Below are positions 5,577-6,207 of a DNA stretch of 6,207 bases, one piece after another (position 1 is the first letter of the stretch; every line of letters begins with the position of its first letter). This DNA is from an uncultured Collinsella sp. Its GTDB lineage: Bacteria; Actinomycetota; Coriobacteriia; Coriobacteriales; Coriobacteriaceae. A program made the position numbers and the translations under genes. The stretch covers positions 1 to 6,207 of the forward strand of contig CAAECF010000104.1 of assembly GCA_900754275.1 (NCBI GenBank), in the 5' to 3' direction. Under the pieces are notes generated by a model. That model did not search any database and had not been told where the DNA came from. It was given only the letters and a program-made list of their open reading frames with translations.

Positions 5577-5888
5577 ATGGCACTCAGCGAGAAAGACGTG
5601 CGCGGCATCGCCGAGTACGCAAAAATCGCACTGACCGATGACGAGCTCACCCAGATGACGTCCTACATGAACGACGCCGTCCAGATGCTCGAGCCCGTCT
5701 TGCAATATGACTTGCCCGACGTGGAGCCCACGTTCCATCCCATCGGAAGCCTGTCCAACGTGATGGGCGACGACCTGCGCGAGCCCGAGCGCGATCTGCC
5801 GCTCGACGTCGCGCTCGAAAACGCCGGCAGCGCGCGCGACCGCTACTTCCGCGTGCCGTCCATTTTGGGAGAGGGGGAGAGCGAGTAA
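5577..5888 (+). CDS. gatC: Asp-tRNA(Asn)/Glu-tRNA(Gln) amidotransferase subunit C
   Basis: A 103-residue protein of normal GatC size. GatC is the small subunit that wraps round GatA and GatB in the cytoplasmic complex that converts Glu-tRNA(Gln) to Gln-tRNA(Gln), and Asp-tRNA(Asn) to Asn-tRNA(Asn). The family pattern is clear: an N-terminal helix with VRGIAEYAKIALTDDEL, a middle helix ending in a DLPDVEPTFHP turn, a DDLREPE segment, and the C-terminal YFRVPSIL motif. The stop codon overlaps the gatA start by one base (TAATG), so the two are translationally coupled, as is common for gatCAB operons. The acidic C-terminal tail GEGESE is unremarkable. Nothing links it functionally to the pilus genes. 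Confidence 0.95.
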   Translation: MALSEKDVRGIAEYAKIALTDDELTQMTSYMNDAVQMLEPVLQYDLPDVEPTFHPIGSLSNVMGDDLREPERDLPLDVALENAGSARDRYFRVPSILGEGESE

Positions 5889-6207
5889 TGGCGCAGAGCT
5901 TCGATTCCCTTACCGCCGCCCAGATCGCCGCGGGCGTTGCCGCCGGCGACTTTACCGCTACCGAGGTGGCCCAGGCCTCCCTTGCCGCCATCGAGGCGCG
6001 CGAGGGCGGGGTCCAGGCATTCCTGCAGGTGGCGCCCGAGCTTGCGCTCGAGGCCGCCGCGCGCGTGGATGCCGACCGTGCCGCAGGCAAGCCGCTGCCC
6101 CCGCTCGCGGGCGTGCCGCTGGCCATTAAGGACAACATGAACCTCGTGGGCACGCGCACCACCTGCGCTTCCCGCATGCTCGGGGACTACCAGAGCGTCT
6201 ACACCGC
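5888..6207 (+). CDS. gatA: Asp-tRNA(Asn)/Glu-tRNA(Gln) amidotransferase subunit A, N-terminal part (cut by window end)
   Basis: The first 106 residues of GatA, the amidase subunit that releases ammonia from glutamine for the tRNA-dependent transamidation. The N-terminal helical region (SLTAAQIAAGVAAGDFTATEVAQASLAAIE, about 7-36, interrupted here only by wording) leads to GVPLAIKDNM. Lys81 there is the first residue of the amidase-family Ser-Ser-Lys triad. TTCASRML at 91-98 matches the next conserved block. The two catalytic serines lie beyond the window, so activity cannot be judged. The start overlaps the gatC stop by one base. gatB would be expected downstream but is not visible. Confidence 0.96.
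   Translation, partial: MAQSFDSLTAAQIAAGVAAGDFTATEVAQASLAAIEAREGGVQAFLQVAPELALEAAARVDADRAAGKPLPPLAGVPLAIKDNMNLVGTRTTCASRMLGDYQSVYT

Overview
The window suggests a high-GC Gram-positive gut-type actinobacterium, most likely Coriobacteriia and possibly Collinsella. That placement is inference from the GC-rich codon use, the SpaA-type sortase-assembled pilin genes, and the gatC-gatA pair. No rRNA or other taxonomic marker is present.

Layout, all genes on the + strand. (1) Positions 9-1679 and 1788-3617 hold two tandem, homologous pilin precursors. Each has a Sec signal peptide, an N-terminal domain, a pilin-motif lysine, a D2 isopeptide-type domain, a C-terminal SpaA/Cna-B-like domain with an E-box, and a cell-wall sorting signal (MPSTG in the first, LPLTG in the second). 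They are 108 bp apart with no terminator between them, and a strong intrinsic terminator closes the pair at 3718-3755. (2) Positions 3923-4072 hold a 49-residue gene with a near-ideal ribosome site. It encodes one membrane helix and a strongly basic tail, and a hairpin follows it at once. (3) Positions 4335-5273 hold a class C (pilus-polymerising) sortase. It has its own apparent -10 box and a perfect inverted repeat just before its ribosome site. (4) Positions 5274-5576 are intergenic and contain two adjacent hairpins with related outer arms. (5) Positions 5577-5888 and 5888-6207 are gatC and the start of gatA, subunits of the Asp/Glu-tRNA amidotransferase. They overlap by one base and the window cuts gatA off.

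How they work together: the pilins would be exported by Sec and held in the membrane by their C-terminal helices. The sortase would cleave them at the sorting motif and join them through pilin-motif lysines into a covalent pilus. The second pilin looks like the standard shaft subunit because all of its expected motifs are intact. The first keeps the architecture but appears to have lost the D2 isopeptide asparagine and carries extra cysteines, so it may be an accessory or divergent shaft subunit. gatCA is an unrelated housekeeping operon.

The most interesting items are the uncharacterised 49-residue membrane peptide inside the pilus locus, the paired palindromic element before gatC, the D2 substitution in the first pilin, and the AT-richer central block of the second pilin, which suggests mosaic evolution. 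I see no CRISPR array, tRNA, rRNA or insertion sequence.
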